Assembly: GCA_900752215.1 (NCBI GenBank)
Contig: CAADUO010000011.1
Span: 1-64,000 of the forward strand
Length of the DNA: 64,000 nucleotides
Reading direction: 5' to 3'
Source: an uncultured Collinsella sp.
Lineage (GTDB): Bacteria > Actinomycetota > Coriobacteriia > Coriobacteriales > Coriobacteriaceae
Position 1 is the stretch's first letter, and each line of letters begins with the position of its first letter. Positions 49,411 through 59,727 of the stretch are shown here, one piece after another. The position numbers were made by a program, and so were the translations under genes. The notes below the pieces were generated by a model. The model saw only the letters and a program-made list of their open reading frames with translations. It was not told the origin of the DNA and did no database searches.

Positions 49411-51584
49411 CCTCCGCTGACCTCCTTAAAGATATGTCGATAACGCATGGCGACCGCGTCGCGCAAGGGACGCGTCGCCACAGAGTCAAGGTTGCAAGCA
49501 TACCGCAAGAGCTCGACCGCGTCCAAATGGGCCCATTCGATAAGATCCTCGTCGGCATCCAGGTCCACAAAGCGCAGGGTCACGCCGCCGTGCTGGCGAT
49601 ACCCCAGGATCTCGCCCTCGTGGCGCAGGCGCAGGTCCATCTGGGCGAGCGTAAAGCCGTCCGAGGTCTTTTCGAGCGACTGGAGACGGTCTTGTGCCGC
49701 CGACGCGCCGCCGTTGCCCTTGGAGTGCGTCATGACCAGGCAGGTGCCCGACACGCTGCCGCGGCCCACGCGACCGCGCAGCTGGTGCAGGGCCGCCAAG
49801 CCAAAGCGCTCACCGTTCTCGATGACCATGACGGTGGCGTTGGGCACGTCGACGCCCACCTCGACCACCGTGGTCGAGACGAGCACGTCGATCTCTCCGC
49901 GCTTGAAGGCATCGATCACGCGGTCCTTCTCCCCCGCCGGCATGCGGCCGTGAAGGCGTTCGATGGTAAGTCCCGGCAACGCCAGGCGCAGGCGATCGAG
50001 CTCGGTTGCCGTATCGTGGAGCGGCACGGGCACGGTCACGCGGCCCTCGTCGTCGCGGGCGATACCAGGCACGTCTTCCAGCTCATCGGCCGAGTCACTC
50101 GGCTCCACGAGGGGGCAGATCACATAGGCCTGCTGGCCCTTTTCGTGCGCCTCGCGAATAGCGCCGTAGGCCAGGTCGCGGCTCGACTCGGTAAGCACGT
50201 GTGTCGTAACGCCCGCTCCCGGAACAGGTCGATGGCGAATAATGCTCGTGTCCAGGTCGCCGTAGACCGAAAGCGCCAGCGTACGCGGGATGGGCGTTGC
50301 CGTCATAACGAGCAAATCGGCACCGGGGCCCTTCGCGCGCAGGGCGTTGCGTTGGCCGACGCCAAACCGGTGCTGTTCATCGATGACCACGAGCGACAGA
50401 TGCTTGAACGTAACGTCATCCGAAAGGACCGCGTGGGTTCCAAAGAGCACATCAAGCTCGCCCGATTCCAGCTGGGAATGGATCCGCTCGCGCTCTGAGG
50501 CCGGCGTGGCACCCGTCAGAAGCGCCCAGGACATGCCGGCCTGCGAGAGCAGAGGGCCGGTCTTATCGGCATATTGGCGCGCCAGCACGCCCGTGGGCGC
50601 CATAACGCAGGCCTGGGTGCCGCTATCGGCAGCCACAGCCAGCGCGCAGGCAGCAACGGCGGTCTTGCCGGTACCGACATCGCCCAGCAGCAGCCGGTTC
50701 ATCACGCGCCCGCCATCGCACATATCATGCAGGATGTCTTGGAACGCGGCGTCCTGCTCGTCGCTCAGCGAAAACGGCAGGGCTTGCTTGAGCGCGGCCA
50801 GGTGCTCGCCCGCGGTGTGGGCATAGGGCACCACATCGACCAGGCCGCCGTCGTTGCGCAGGCGCAGCGCCAGCTGCAGGTAGAGGCACTCCTCGTAGGC
50901 AAGGCGACGTCGCGCGATATCCCGCTCAGCCATACTCGATGGAAAGTGGATCGATCGAAGCGCGCGGGCATTGCTCATCAGGCGGCGCTTGACGCGCAAG
51001 CGTGCGGGAATCGGGTCGAAGGGATTGCCGACGACCTCGAGCGCGCCGCTTACGATGCGGCGCATCCACGCCTGGCTCACGCCGTCACTCACATAATGGA
51101 CCGGCAGGATGGTGCCTGCGGCACGCCCTTCCTCGAGCTTTTCAAAGTGCGGAGAGGCCATCTGCTTAAAACCGTAGGCAAACTCAACCTTGCCCATCAC
51201 GGCCAGGCGGTCGCCCTGCTTAAGCTGCTGGGCAATCCAGGGCTGGCGGAAAAAGGCGACCTGCAGCACGCCCGTCTCGTCAACGAGTGAGACCTCGGTC
51301 ACCTGCATGCGCGGACGCGGCTGTTTTTGGACGATACGGTCGACCGTGGCGATGATAGTGCACACAGTACCGATGGGCGCCATCTCGATGGACCACGAAC
51401 GGGTAAAGTCGAGGTAACGATGGGGGATATGGAGAAGGAGGTCCCCCACCGTCCGAATTCCCAGACGGCGAAGGGCCTCCTCACGTTTACCCGAAACATA
51501 TTTGAGTCGCGCGATATCCTCGTCGAGCGCATTGCTCTGGGCAAAGCGCTCCGAGACGCGCGGCACGGAGCACAGCTCGGACAT
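49407..51584 (-). CDS. recG: ATP-dependent DNA helicase RecG
   Basis: Remodels stalled forks and branch-migrates junctions. The 725-residue protein has a wedge/OB domain (about 25-170), helicase motif I GDVGTGKTAVAACAL, Ia MAPTGVLARQ, II VVIDEQHRFG, III MTATPIPRTL, V STTVVEVGVDVPNA, and VI QLRGRVGRG. The C terminus includes the TRG-like LRHEGEILGYRQHG. It starts 11 bases after fakA. Confidence 0.96.
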   Translation of the reverse strand: MSELCSVPRVSERFAQSNALDEDIARLKYVSGKREEALRRLGIRTVGDLLLHIPHRYLDFTRSWSIEMAPIGTVCTIIATVDRIVQKQPRPRMQVTEVSLVDETGVLQVAFFRQPWIAQQLKQGDRLAVMGKVEFAYGFKQMASPHFEKLEEGRAAGTILPVHYVSDGVSQAWMRRIVSGALEVVGNPFDPIPARLRVKRRLMSNARALRSIHFPSSMAERDIARRRLAYEECLYLQLALRLRNDGGLVDVVPYAHTAGEHLAALKQALPFSLSDEQDAAFQDILHDMCDGGRVMNRLLLGDVGTGKTAVAACALAVAADSGTQACVMAPTGVLARQYADKTGPLLSQAGMSWALLTGATPASERERIHSQLESGELDVLFGTHAVLSDDVTFKHLSLVVIDEQHRFGVGQRNALRAKGPGADLLVMTATPIPRTLALSVYGDLDTSIIRHRPVPGAGVTTHVLTESSRDLAYGAIREAHEKGQQAYVICPLVEPSDSADELEDVPGIARDDEGRVTVPVPLHDTATELDRLRLALPGLTIERLHGRMPAGEKDRVIDAFKRGEIDVLVSTTVVEVGVDVPNATVMVIENGERFGLAALHQLRGRVGRGSVSGTCLVMTHSKGNGGASAAQDRLQSLEKTSDGFTLAQMDLRLRHEGEILGYRQHGGVTLRFVDLDADEDLIEWAHLDAVELLRYACNLDSVATRPLRDAVAMRYRHIFKEVSGG

Positions 51585-51594
51585 GGGCAGTTGC

Positions 51595-53256
51595 CTACTC
51601 GATCGAGAAGATCACGGGATAGAGCGGCTGCTCGCCACGATGGGCGTCGACCTCCAGGTCGGGCTGAGCCTCCTCGATGGCGTCGACGATCTCCTGGAAG
51701 GCCTCATCGGACAGCTCCTCGCCGGCAAGAATCGTCAGCGCGTCGCCCTCCTCTTCCTCCTGCATGCGGTTGATGCAGTCGAGCGTGACCTGCTTCACGT
51801 CGGAGCCGACCACGTCGATGGAGCCGGCAATGATGCCCATGACGTCACCGGAGTGAATCGGCGAACCGTCGGAGGCGCTGGAGTCGCGCACGGCGCGGGT
51901 GACCTCGCCATCGCGGACCTCGCTGATGGCGTCGACCATAGCGGCGACGGCGTCCTCGAGCTCGGAATCGGGCAGGACCGCGAACAGCGCAGAGAAGGCC
52001 TGCGGAACGGTCTTGGTGGGAACGACGGCGACCTTCTTGTCGGTGCAGGCTGAGGCAGCGGCCTCGGCGGCCATGCGGATGTTGCCGTTGTTGGGCAGGA
52101 TGATGACCGAGGTGGCGTTGACCTGGTCCACGGCACCCAGCAGGTCTGCAGTCGAGGGGTTCATGGTCTGGCCACCCGAGACGATCACATCGACACCGAG
52201 GGACTTGAGGATATCTGCCTCGCCGGAACCGGCGGCAACAGCGACAAAGCCCAGGGCCTTGGCGGGCTCGGCGGCCTTCTCTTGGTCCTCGTGAATCTTA
52301 GCGGTACGGTCGTGGGCCTCCATCTCCATGTTGTGGATAAAGACCTCATAGATCTGACCAAGCTGTAGCATGTGCTCGAGCACCAGGTTGGGGGTGTTGG
52401 AGTGCACATGGATCTTGTAGTCGGGGTAGGCTCCCACGAGCAGCTCGCAGTCGCCCATGGAACCCAGGAACTTAAGGCACTCGTCCTCGTCAAACGGGGC
52501 GTCGGCCTTAAACAGGAACTCGTTACAGTAACGGAATTCCGAGCCCTCCCAGTCGTCATTAGCCTCGATCTCAACGCGACCAAGGGCCGCGTCGCGGGCA
52601 GAGCCAGCGGAATCAAACGTGGCGGAGAAATCCTCGACAACGGTGCTGCGGCCAAGCGCGGCGGCAACAAAGTTCTCCAGGAAGATGGCAAAGCCAAAGG
52701 CGCCGGAGTCGACCACGCCGTTCTCTTTGAGGACGGGCAGCAAGTCGGGCGTGCGAGCGACGGACTGATACGCCTCGACAACGATGGCGTCGAGCGCGTC
52801 CTCGGCCGAGAACTTCTTCTTCTCGCACTCGTCGGCCTTGGTCGAGACATCGCGCAGCACCGTGAGGATCGTGCCCTCGATGGGCTTGCGGACGGCCTGG
52901 AAGGCGACCTTGACGGCACGACGGAACGCATAGGCGATGTTGGCGGACGTGATGGGCTCATCGGCAGAGACGAGACCCTCGGCCACACCGCGCAGGATCT
53001 GCGAGGTGATGACACCGGAGTTGCCTCGGGCACCCATCAGGGAGCCGTGGGTGATGGCGCCGGCGATGGCTTCCATGTCGGCGTCGGCAGGAAGGGCGGA
53101 GAGCTCCTTGGTCACCGAGGCGAGCGTGAGCGACATGTTGGTGCCGGTGTCGCCGTCGGGTACGGGGAAGACGTTGAGCTTGTTGATCTCCTCGGCCTTG
53201 TCGGAAACGGCAGCCGCAGCGATCGGAAAACAGGTGCGAATGGTCTTTGCAATCAT
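51595..53256 (-). CDS. fakA: FakA/YloV-type DAK-domain protein (fatty acid kinase)
   Basis: A 553-residue protein of the YloV/FakA family, which phosphorylates fatty acids held by a FakB (DegV) protein. The N-terminal DhaL nucleotide-binding domain is visible (NVFPVPDGDTGTNMS, GARGNSGVITSQIL, DSGAFGF), then a middle domain and a C-terminal domain ending near YPVIFSIE. No fakB gene lies in the window. The yloU-fakA-recG order is that of Firmicutes, so this gene may work alongside plsX nearby. Confidence 0.9.
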   Translation of the reverse strand: MIAKTIRTCFPIAAAAVSDKAEEINKLNVFPVPDGDTGTNMSLTLASVTKELSALPADADMEAIAGAITHGSLMGARGNSGVITSQILRGVAEGLVSADEPITSANIAYAFRRAVKVAFQAVRKPIEGTILTVLRDVSTKADECEKKKFSAEDALDAIVVEAYQSVARTPDLLPVLKENGVVDSGAFGFAIFLENFVAAALGRSTVVEDFSATFDSAGSARDAALGRVEIEANDDWEGSEFRYCNEFLFKADAPFDEDECLKFLGSMGDCELLVGAYPDYKIHVHSNTPNLVLEHMLQLGQIYEVFIHNMEMEAHDRTAKIHEDQEKAAEPAKALGFVAVAAGSGEADILKSLGVDVIVSGGQTMNPSTADLLGAVDQVNATSVIILPNNGNIRMAAEAAASACTDKKVAVVPTKTVPQAFSALFAVLPDSELEDAVAAMVDAISEVRDGEVTRAVRDSSASDGSPIHSGDVMGIIAGSIDVVGSDVKQVTLDCINRMQEEEEGDALTILAGEELSDEAFQEIVDAIEEAQPDLEVDAHRGEQPLYPVIFSIE

Positions 53257-53283
53257 GGGTATTTGAATCTCCGTTTTCGGATG

Positions 53284-53640
53284 CTAGTTCAGACGGCTCT
53301 TGAGCGCGTCGATATGGATGCCGATCTTAAGGCTGGCGGGATCGATCTGGGCGATTTCCTGCAGGGTAAAGGCAACGGAGCTCGAAAGATTATGGCAGAC
53401 GGACTTCATGTTGACGCCGTTCTCGAGCACGACGTGAAGATCGACCGTAAGGCCGTTCTCGTCGGCGGAGACAAGCACGCCCTTGCGGAGGCGCTGACCG
53501 GCAAGCAGGCGCACGCTCTCGGCGCCCTGGAGCTGCTCAGCCATACCGACGACGCCATAGCACGTCATCGCGGCATAACCGGCAATATCGGCAATAACGT
53601 CGTTCGAGACGCTCAGGCTGCCGTTAATGGTCTCAGACAC
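53284..53640 (-). CDS. Asp23/Gls24 family protein (YloU-like)
   Basis: A 118-residue Asp23-family protein at the position of Bacillus yloU, just ahead of fakA. Family features are ISNDVIADIAGYAAMTCYGVVGM-type N terminus (here SNDVIADIAGYA), LTVDLHVVLENGVNM, and a terminal amphipathic helix. The start is a GTG with AAGGAGA. It differs from the first Asp23 protein (7668-8030) and is probably a paralogue with a distinct role. Function unknown. Confidence 0.85.
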   Translation of the reverse strand: MSETINGSLSVSNDVIADIAGYAAMTCYGVVGMAEQLQGAESVRLLAGQRLRKGVLVSADENGLTVDLHVVLENGVNMKSVCHNLSSSVAFTLQEIAQIDPASLKIGIHIDALKSRLN

Positions 53641-53798
53641 AAGAATCTCCTTTTCTTGGTGCTCGCGGCACCATGTCGTGGGAGCAATCATTGTAATATT
53701 CTACAACGACCGCGCCATGTTGAGGTGGCGGGCCTCGGGATTACATCCTCGACACGAAATGTTGATACGGTAACGTTCGCGAACGGCGATCGCGGCAT

Positions 53799-53830
53799 GA
53801 AAAAACCCGCCGCATAAGCGACGGGTTTTA
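53799..53830 (-). terminator. Terminator of the tRNA-Asn operon
   Basis: AAAACCCG arms around a CGC/GCG inner stem form a hairpin on the minus strand, ending in six U residues. It lies six bases past the second tRNA-Asn. Confidence 0.8.
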
Positions 53831-53835
53831 CAACC

Positions 53836-53910
53836 TGGCTCCCCGGGTAGGACTCGAACCTACAACAGCGCGGTTAACAGCCGCGTGCTCTACCATTGAG
53901 CTACCGAGGA
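53836..53910 (-). tRNA. tRNA-Asn (anticodon GUU), second in transcription order
   Basis: A 75-base cloverleaf with encoded CCA (53836-53838). The acceptor TCCTCGG pairs with CCGGGGA (one U-G), the D arm is GCTC/GAGC, the anticodon arm CGCGG-CTGTTAA-CCGCG with GUU, and the T arm GTAGG-TTCGAGT-CCTAC. Discriminator G. Confidence 0.97.
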
Positions 53911-53945
53911 ATTTAAAAGCCCAACGGAAAGGGCTGAAAAAATTC

Positions 53946-54020
53946 TGGCTCCCCGGGTAGGACTCGAACCTACAACAGCGCGGTTAACAGCCGCGTGCTC
54001 TACCATTGAGCTACCGAGGA
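53946..54020 (-). tRNA. tRNA-Asn (anticodon GUU), first in transcription order
   Basis: Identical over all 75 bases to the copy at 53836-53910 and separated from it by a 35-base spacer. A good promoter lies 31-58 bases upstream. The two are a recent tandem duplication co-transcribed as one unit. Confidence 0.97.
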
Positions 54021-54050
54021 ATAGGTGCGTGCTCTCAAGCAACGAAGTTT

Positions 54051-54078
54051 ATTATACGGACGAATCAGCTCAGGGCAA
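54051..54078 (-). promoter_or_regulatory. Promoter of the tRNA-Asn pair
   Basis: On the minus strand TTGCCC (54073-54078) and consensus TATAAT (54051-54056) are 16 bases apart, about 30 bases upstream of the first tRNA. Confidence 0.8.
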
Positions 54079-54104
54079 GAACTTTTTTAAGAATTTTTCC
54101 GACC

Positions 54105-54166
54105 TAGTCATTGTCGTTGGGGACGTTCTTAAACGACTAATCATTCAAGAACGTCCCCAATGACTA
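54105..54166. repeat. Palindrome of the TTGGGGACGTTCTT family
   Basis: TTGGGGACGTTCTT (54117-54130) faces its exact complement (54147-54160) across a 16-base loop. The flanks TAGTCA (54105-54110) and TGACTA (54161-54166) extend the symmetry, but the left side carries a short insertion (TTGTCG) that breaks the stem. It lies between the tRNA promoter and the rpoD terminator. Confidence 0.75.
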
Positions 54167-54171
54167 CATGA

Positions 54172-54205
54172 AAGCGCCCCCAAGCAGATGTGCTTGAGGG
54201 CGCTT
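54172..54205 (-). terminator. rpoD terminator
   Basis: A 14-bp GC-rich stem (54172-54185 with 54192-54205, one mismatch), six-base loop, then a short U-run on the minus strand, ten bases past the rpoD stop. Confidence 0.72.
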
Positions 54206-54214
54206 CTTGCTTGA

Positions 54215-55564
<1,350 letters not shown>

Positions 55565-55674
55565 AGATTCTCCCTTCATAGTCCACAGGACTCAATACTT
55601 TAGCACACACATTGACGTCTATACCCAAAAAGAGGACAGGATATAGGCGAGAATACGCTGGTTGACCACAACAT

Positions 55675-57783
55675 CTAGGCTTGTTCGGTGCCCGCGGCCT
55701 CCAGGCCGATCAAGCGGAACGGATCCGCCACGCCGCCGATCGACTTTTGCAGTTCGCGCTGACGCTGCGAGTCCTGCGCGGCCTGCACGGTCAGCGCACG
55801 ACGGGCCTCATCATCGAGCGAACGGTCCTGGCGCAGCTTGGCCTGTGCGGCACGCATGCGACGCTTGATGGTGTAGAGCTCGAGCGTATCGAGCATAAAC
55901 ACGATGTTCGTCTCGGTGGGGTGCTTGCTCGTCGCCGAGATGCGCCCGGCACTCACAAGCGTTGCCGCATCGGGACACACTGAGCGCGCCGCATCCATGC
56001 AGGCTGCAGGATCGGTTCCCGGCGGCGTTGCCAGAACGGCCCATGCGATGGACTCGTGACGTGGGTCAACCCACTCGATGGAGCAGATGCGGTCGGCATA
56101 CGTGCGGAACAGGTCGGGGTAGCTCGTGAGCATGGTCAGCAGCTCGCGCTCCCCTGCCAAGGACTTGCGCTCTAGATCGGTCAAAACCATCGGCGCCGCC
56201 GCAGCCGGTGCGCCCGAACCATCAGCCGCAGGCACAGCGCCCATACCATCAGGCACATCGATCGGCGGAAGATCGTCGACGACCTCCACGGGCGCGGCAC
56301 CGTAGACATCGAGCGGGACGTAGTCGTACGGCTCTTCTTCGACCGGCGCCGCTACGGCCGGAGTCGCGCCCGATGCCCAAGCACCACGAGATGTCCCCTG
56401 CGAACCAGACGACCGACCGCCCGCGCTACCAGATCGCTCAGCCTGCGCCCGCTGGCGTTCATAGTTCTGTTCGCGGCGGCGCTCCGCATCCTCGCGCTTG
56501 GCGACGTCGCGAAACACGCGGCCCGAGCTCGCGCGCACGGTCTCCAGATCCAAACCCAACAGATCGGCAATCTGGATAAAGTACGTGTCGATCATGTAGC
56601 TATCGCGCAGCGGATAGATGAGCGTGAGAGCGTCCTCCAGCGCCTTGGCGCGACCGCCCGGCGTGGTGATATCGCTCGACTCCTGCAGCGAACGGTAGAC
56701 AAAGTCCATGAGCGGCTCGGCAGCGTCGATGCGCGCCTGCAGTGCCTCGCCACCATGCGCCGTGATGAACTCCATGGGATCGTTACCGTCGGGCAGCACC
56801 ACGCAGCGCAGGTCCATCGAATCCTGCTCGATAAACTGAATCGCGCGACGGGCAGCCTTTTGACCGGCGGCGTCGCCATCGAACATATACACAATGCGCT
56901 TGGCAAAACGGGTGAGCGTCTTGACGTGATGCTCCGTGAGCGCGGTGCCCAGCGTAGCAACAACGTTTTTAATCCCCGCCTCCCAGCAAGCGATGCAGTC
57001 GGTATATCCCTCCACCACGATGGCGGTATCCTGCGCGACGATATACTCCTTGGCCCAATTAAAGCCGTAGAGGTTTCGCTTTTTATGGAACACGCTCGTC
57101 TCGGCGGTATTAAGGTACTTGGGTTGGCCGTCACCCATGATGCGACCGCCAAAAGCAATATTGTGACCCTGCTCGTCAAAGATGGGAAACATCACGCGGT
57201 CGTAGAAGCGGTCGGCTAGTTGCCCGCGTCCGCGGCTCACGGCAACGTTGGCATCGATCATCTCCTGCGGGGTAAAACCCGCCTGGGACAGGTGCGACAC
57301 CAGCGCGTTGCGGCCCGGCGCAAAGCCCAGGCAGTAGCGGCGGCAGACGTCGCCGCCCATGCCGCGGCTGGCAAAGTACTCGCGCGGACGGCCGTCCTTA
57401 CCGCGCATAAGCATGGTGTGGTAGAAATGGGCCGTTTCGGCGCACAGATCGTAGATGCGGGCACGCTTGGTGCCGCGCTCGCGGCGATCTCCGGTGTCAT
57501 GCAGCTCAATACCCGCGCGATCGGCCAAATAACGGATTGACTCGGGAAAACTCAGGTTCTCGCGCTTCATGATATAGGTGAAGACGTCGCCGCCCTCACC
57601 GCAACCAAAGCAATGCCACACCTGCGTGGCGGGGATAATGTGGAATGACGGCGTCTTTTCGCCATGGAAGGGGCAGCAACCCCAAAACTCGTGGCCGCGG
57701 GGCTTGAGCTCAACCGTTTCCTGCACGATGGCGACTAAGTCGGACGCAGCGCGTACCTGGTCTTTTTCCTCATCGCTAATCAC
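55675..57783 (-). CDS. dnaG: DNA primase
   Basis: Makes RNA primers for lagging-strand synthesis. The 702-residue protein has the CHC2 zinc finger (CCPFHGEKTPSF, CFGCGEGGD; about 35-65), the catalytic TOPRIM core (VVEGYTDCI, MFDGDAAGQKAA) and a helicase-binding C-terminal domain. Between core and C-terminal domain lies a Gly/Ser/Pro/Ala-rich linker of about 110 residues that is longer than in most primases. The GTG start overlaps the ribF stop by eight bases. Confidence 0.95.
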   Translation of the reverse strand: MISDEEKDQVRAASDLVAIVQETVELKPRGHEFWGCCPFHGEKTPSFHIIPATQVWHCFGCGEGGDVFTYIMKRENLSFPESIRYLADRAGIELHDTGDRRERGTKRARIYDLCAETAHFYHTMLMRGKDGRPREYFASRGMGGDVCRRYCLGFAPGRNALVSHLSQAGFTPQEMIDANVAVSRGRGQLADRFYDRVMFPIFDEQGHNIAFGGRIMGDGQPKYLNTAETSVFHKKRNLYGFNWAKEYIVAQDTAIVVEGYTDCIACWEAGIKNVVATLGTALTEHHVKTLTRFAKRIVYMFDGDAAGQKAARRAIQFIEQDSMDLRCVVLPDGNDPMEFITAHGGEALQARIDAAEPLMDFVYRSLQESSDITTPGGRAKALEDALTLIYPLRDSYMIDTYFIQIADLLGLDLETVRASSGRVFRDVAKREDAERRREQNYERQRAQAERSGSAGGRSSGSQGTSRGAWASGATPAVAAPVEEEPYDYVPLDVYGAAPVEVVDDLPPIDVPDGMGAVPAADGSGAPAAAAPMVLTDLERKSLAGERELLTMLTSYPDLFRTYADRICSIEWVDPRHESIAWAVLATPPGTDPAACMDAARSVCPDAATLVSAGRISATSKHPTETNIVFMLDTLELYTIKRRMRAAQAKLRQDRSLDDEARRALTVQAAQDSQRQRELQKSIGGVADPFRLIGLEAAGTEQA

Positions 57784-58783
57784 GGATGCTCACCCCCTGC
57801 TCACCCAAGTTGTGACGAATGTCCTCGATATTACCCTCGACGGTCGCGATCAACTCATCCAGCGAATCGAACACACGCGAGGGGCGTAGCCAGCGCGTAA
57901 ACGCCAGCGAAACGGAAGCGCCGTACAGGTCGCCCGTATAACCAATTAAGTTAGCCTCGAGATGCGCAGATGCCGCATCGTCGGCATACGTTGGCGGAAG
58001 TCCGACGTTCACGGCAGCGGGCCACACGATGTCGTTGACCAGCACCAGACCCTCATACACGCCATCGGCAGGCACCTGAATGCCGTCGGGAACCTGCAGG
58101 TTTGCCGTGGGAAAGCCCATGCCAGAACCCTCGTGACGGCCGCGAATAACACCGCCACGCAGCATATACGGACGGCCGAGCAACTCAGCAGCAAGCTCCA
58201 CGTGGCCCTGTCCCAGCTCATGACGAATGCGGGTGGCGCAAATGGCCTCACCGCCCTCGCAAAGCAAGTCGTGCCCGTATACGTCAACGCCGCGCTCGGC
58301 ACCCCAGGCGCGCATCTCGGCAACACCAGAAGCACCGCCACGACCCAGCCTAAAGTCGCTGCCAACGCGAATCGATCGAATGTCGACCAGACGCGACACC
58401 AGCGAGAGAAAATCAACATGGTCAAGCGCCGCAACCTCAGGCGTAAAGGGAACGGCCACCACCGCATCGACCCCAGTTTGAGCCAGGGCATGCAGACGGT
58501 CGGCCGTCGTCATCAATTTTTGAGCGGGCGAAGAGCTCACCACAACGTCCGGGTCGGGATCGAAGGTAACCACGACCGCCTTACAGCCATGGGCACGGGC
58601 ATCACGGACAAGCGCCGTAATGAGCTCCTGGTGTCCACGGTGCACGCCGTCGAACACGCCGATGGCAATCGATGCGGCACCCAGGTGCTCGCACTCATCA
58701 AACGCATCGGCAGCAACGATGCGAGCCTCGTCCGACCCGCCCGCGAAAAAAATACGCGCGAGCTCGCGAGCGGACAACATCAT
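57776..58783 (-). CDS. ribF: Bifunctional riboflavin kinase / FAD synthetase
   Basis: Converts riboflavin to FMN and then FAD. The 335-residue protein has an adenylyltransferase domain (GVFDGVHRGHQELI, about 40-200) and a kinase domain (GRHEGSGMGFPTANLQ, about 205-325). The ATG at 58783 overlaps the truB stop (ATGA); an ATG at 58780 is equally possible. Placement after truB is conserved in Gram-positive bacteria. Confidence 0.94.
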   Translation of the reverse strand: MMLSARELARIFFAGGSDEARIVAADAFDECEHLGAASIAIGVFDGVHRGHQELITALVRDARAHGCKAVVVTFDPDPDVVVSSSPAQKLMTTADRLHALAQTGVDAVVAVPFTPEVAALDHVDFLSLVSRLVDIRSIRVGSDFRLGRGGASGVAEMRAWGAERGVDVYGHDLLCEGGEAICATRIRHELGQGHVELAAELLGRPYMLRGGVIRGRHEGSGMGFPTANLQVPDGIQVPADGVYEGLVLVNDIVWPAAVNVGLPPTYADDAASAHLEANLIGYTGDLYGASVSLAFTRWLRPSRVFDSLDELIATVEGNIEDIRHNLGEQGVSIRD

Positions 58784-59712
58784 CGAACACCGCCGATTGC
58801 CTGAGGAAATACGTGCTCCATGACAAAGCGGCCACTCTCAATGCGGGCGAGCGCCTTGAGTCCCCCATCGAGCACCAACGCAAACGGCGCCTTCGAGGCA
58901 TCGAAATCGGCAAGCGCACGCTCAACGGGAATGCGTCGGCCGCAGAGCAGGTCGTCGGCAAGATTGCCCGGCAAGTCAACACGTGTGGCGCCCAGGGCCG
59001 CAATGGGATCCAGGGCAAAGCCAGCCGCGGACTCGGGAGAAAGCTCCTCAACCGCATGACAGGCGCCAATGGAAACAATACCGGAGGCCGTGCGGCGCAG
59101 CGCGGAAATGTGCGCGGCGCTCTCGCAGGCGCGGCCCAGGTCGCGAGCGAGCGCACGAATGTAGGTGCCCTTGCTCACCGAGAACGCCACGGTCCACACA
59201 CACGTATCACCCTCGCCGCCCACGGCGATCAGGTCGGCGGCATAAACCTCGACGGGGCGCGGAGGTAGGTCCACCGCATTGCCCTCGCGAGCAGACTTGT
59301 AGGCGCGAACGCCATTGACCGAGATAGCCGAAAACGCCGGCGGCACCTGCATCTGCGGACCCAGCATGGCGGCCAAGTGCTCACGGGCATAGGCAGGATC
59401 GCGGAGCTCGTTGGCAACAGCCACAGTGCGGACCGCCTCGCCCTCCGCATCATCGGTATTGGTCTCGGCACCAAACGAAATGTCGGCGACATAGCTTTTG
59501 GTATCGAGGGTTAGCATACCCAGCAGACGGGTGGCCTGGCCCACGCCCACCACCATGACACCCGATGCCATGGGGTCGAGCGTGCCGGCATGGCCGACGC
59601 GCCGCTCATGAAGGGTGCGTCGGCATTGCGAGACCACATCGTGGGACGTGCATCCCACCGGCTTATCGACGGCGAGCAGCATATTCAGTTGTGAAGGCGT
59701 ACGACGAGCCAT
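58780..59712 (-). CDS. truB: tRNA pseudouridine-55 synthase TruB
   Basis: Makes pseudouridine at position 55 of the tRNA T loop. The 310-residue protein has LAVDKPVGCTSHDVV, the catalytic Asp46 in GHAGTLDPMASGV, and SVSKGTYIRALARDLG. A C-terminal region with a PUA-like or truncated domain ends in FVMEHVFPQ. It follows nrnA after 15 bases. Confidence 0.95.
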   Translation of the reverse strand: MARRTPSQLNMLLAVDKPVGCTSHDVVSQCRRTLHERRVGHAGTLDPMASGVMVVGVGQATRLLGMLTLDTKSYVADISFGAETNTDDAEGEAVRTVAVANELRDPAYAREHLAAMLGPQMQVPPAFSAISVNGVRAYKSAREGNAVDLPPRPVEVYAADLIAVGGEGDTCVWTVAFSVSKGTYIRALARDLGRACESAAHISALRRTASGIVSIGACHAVEELSPESAAGFALDPIAALGATRVDLPGNLADDLLCGRRIPVERALADFDASKAPFALVLDGGLKALARIESGRFVMEHVFPQAIGGVR

Positions 59713-59727
59713 GTACCATCCAAAAAG

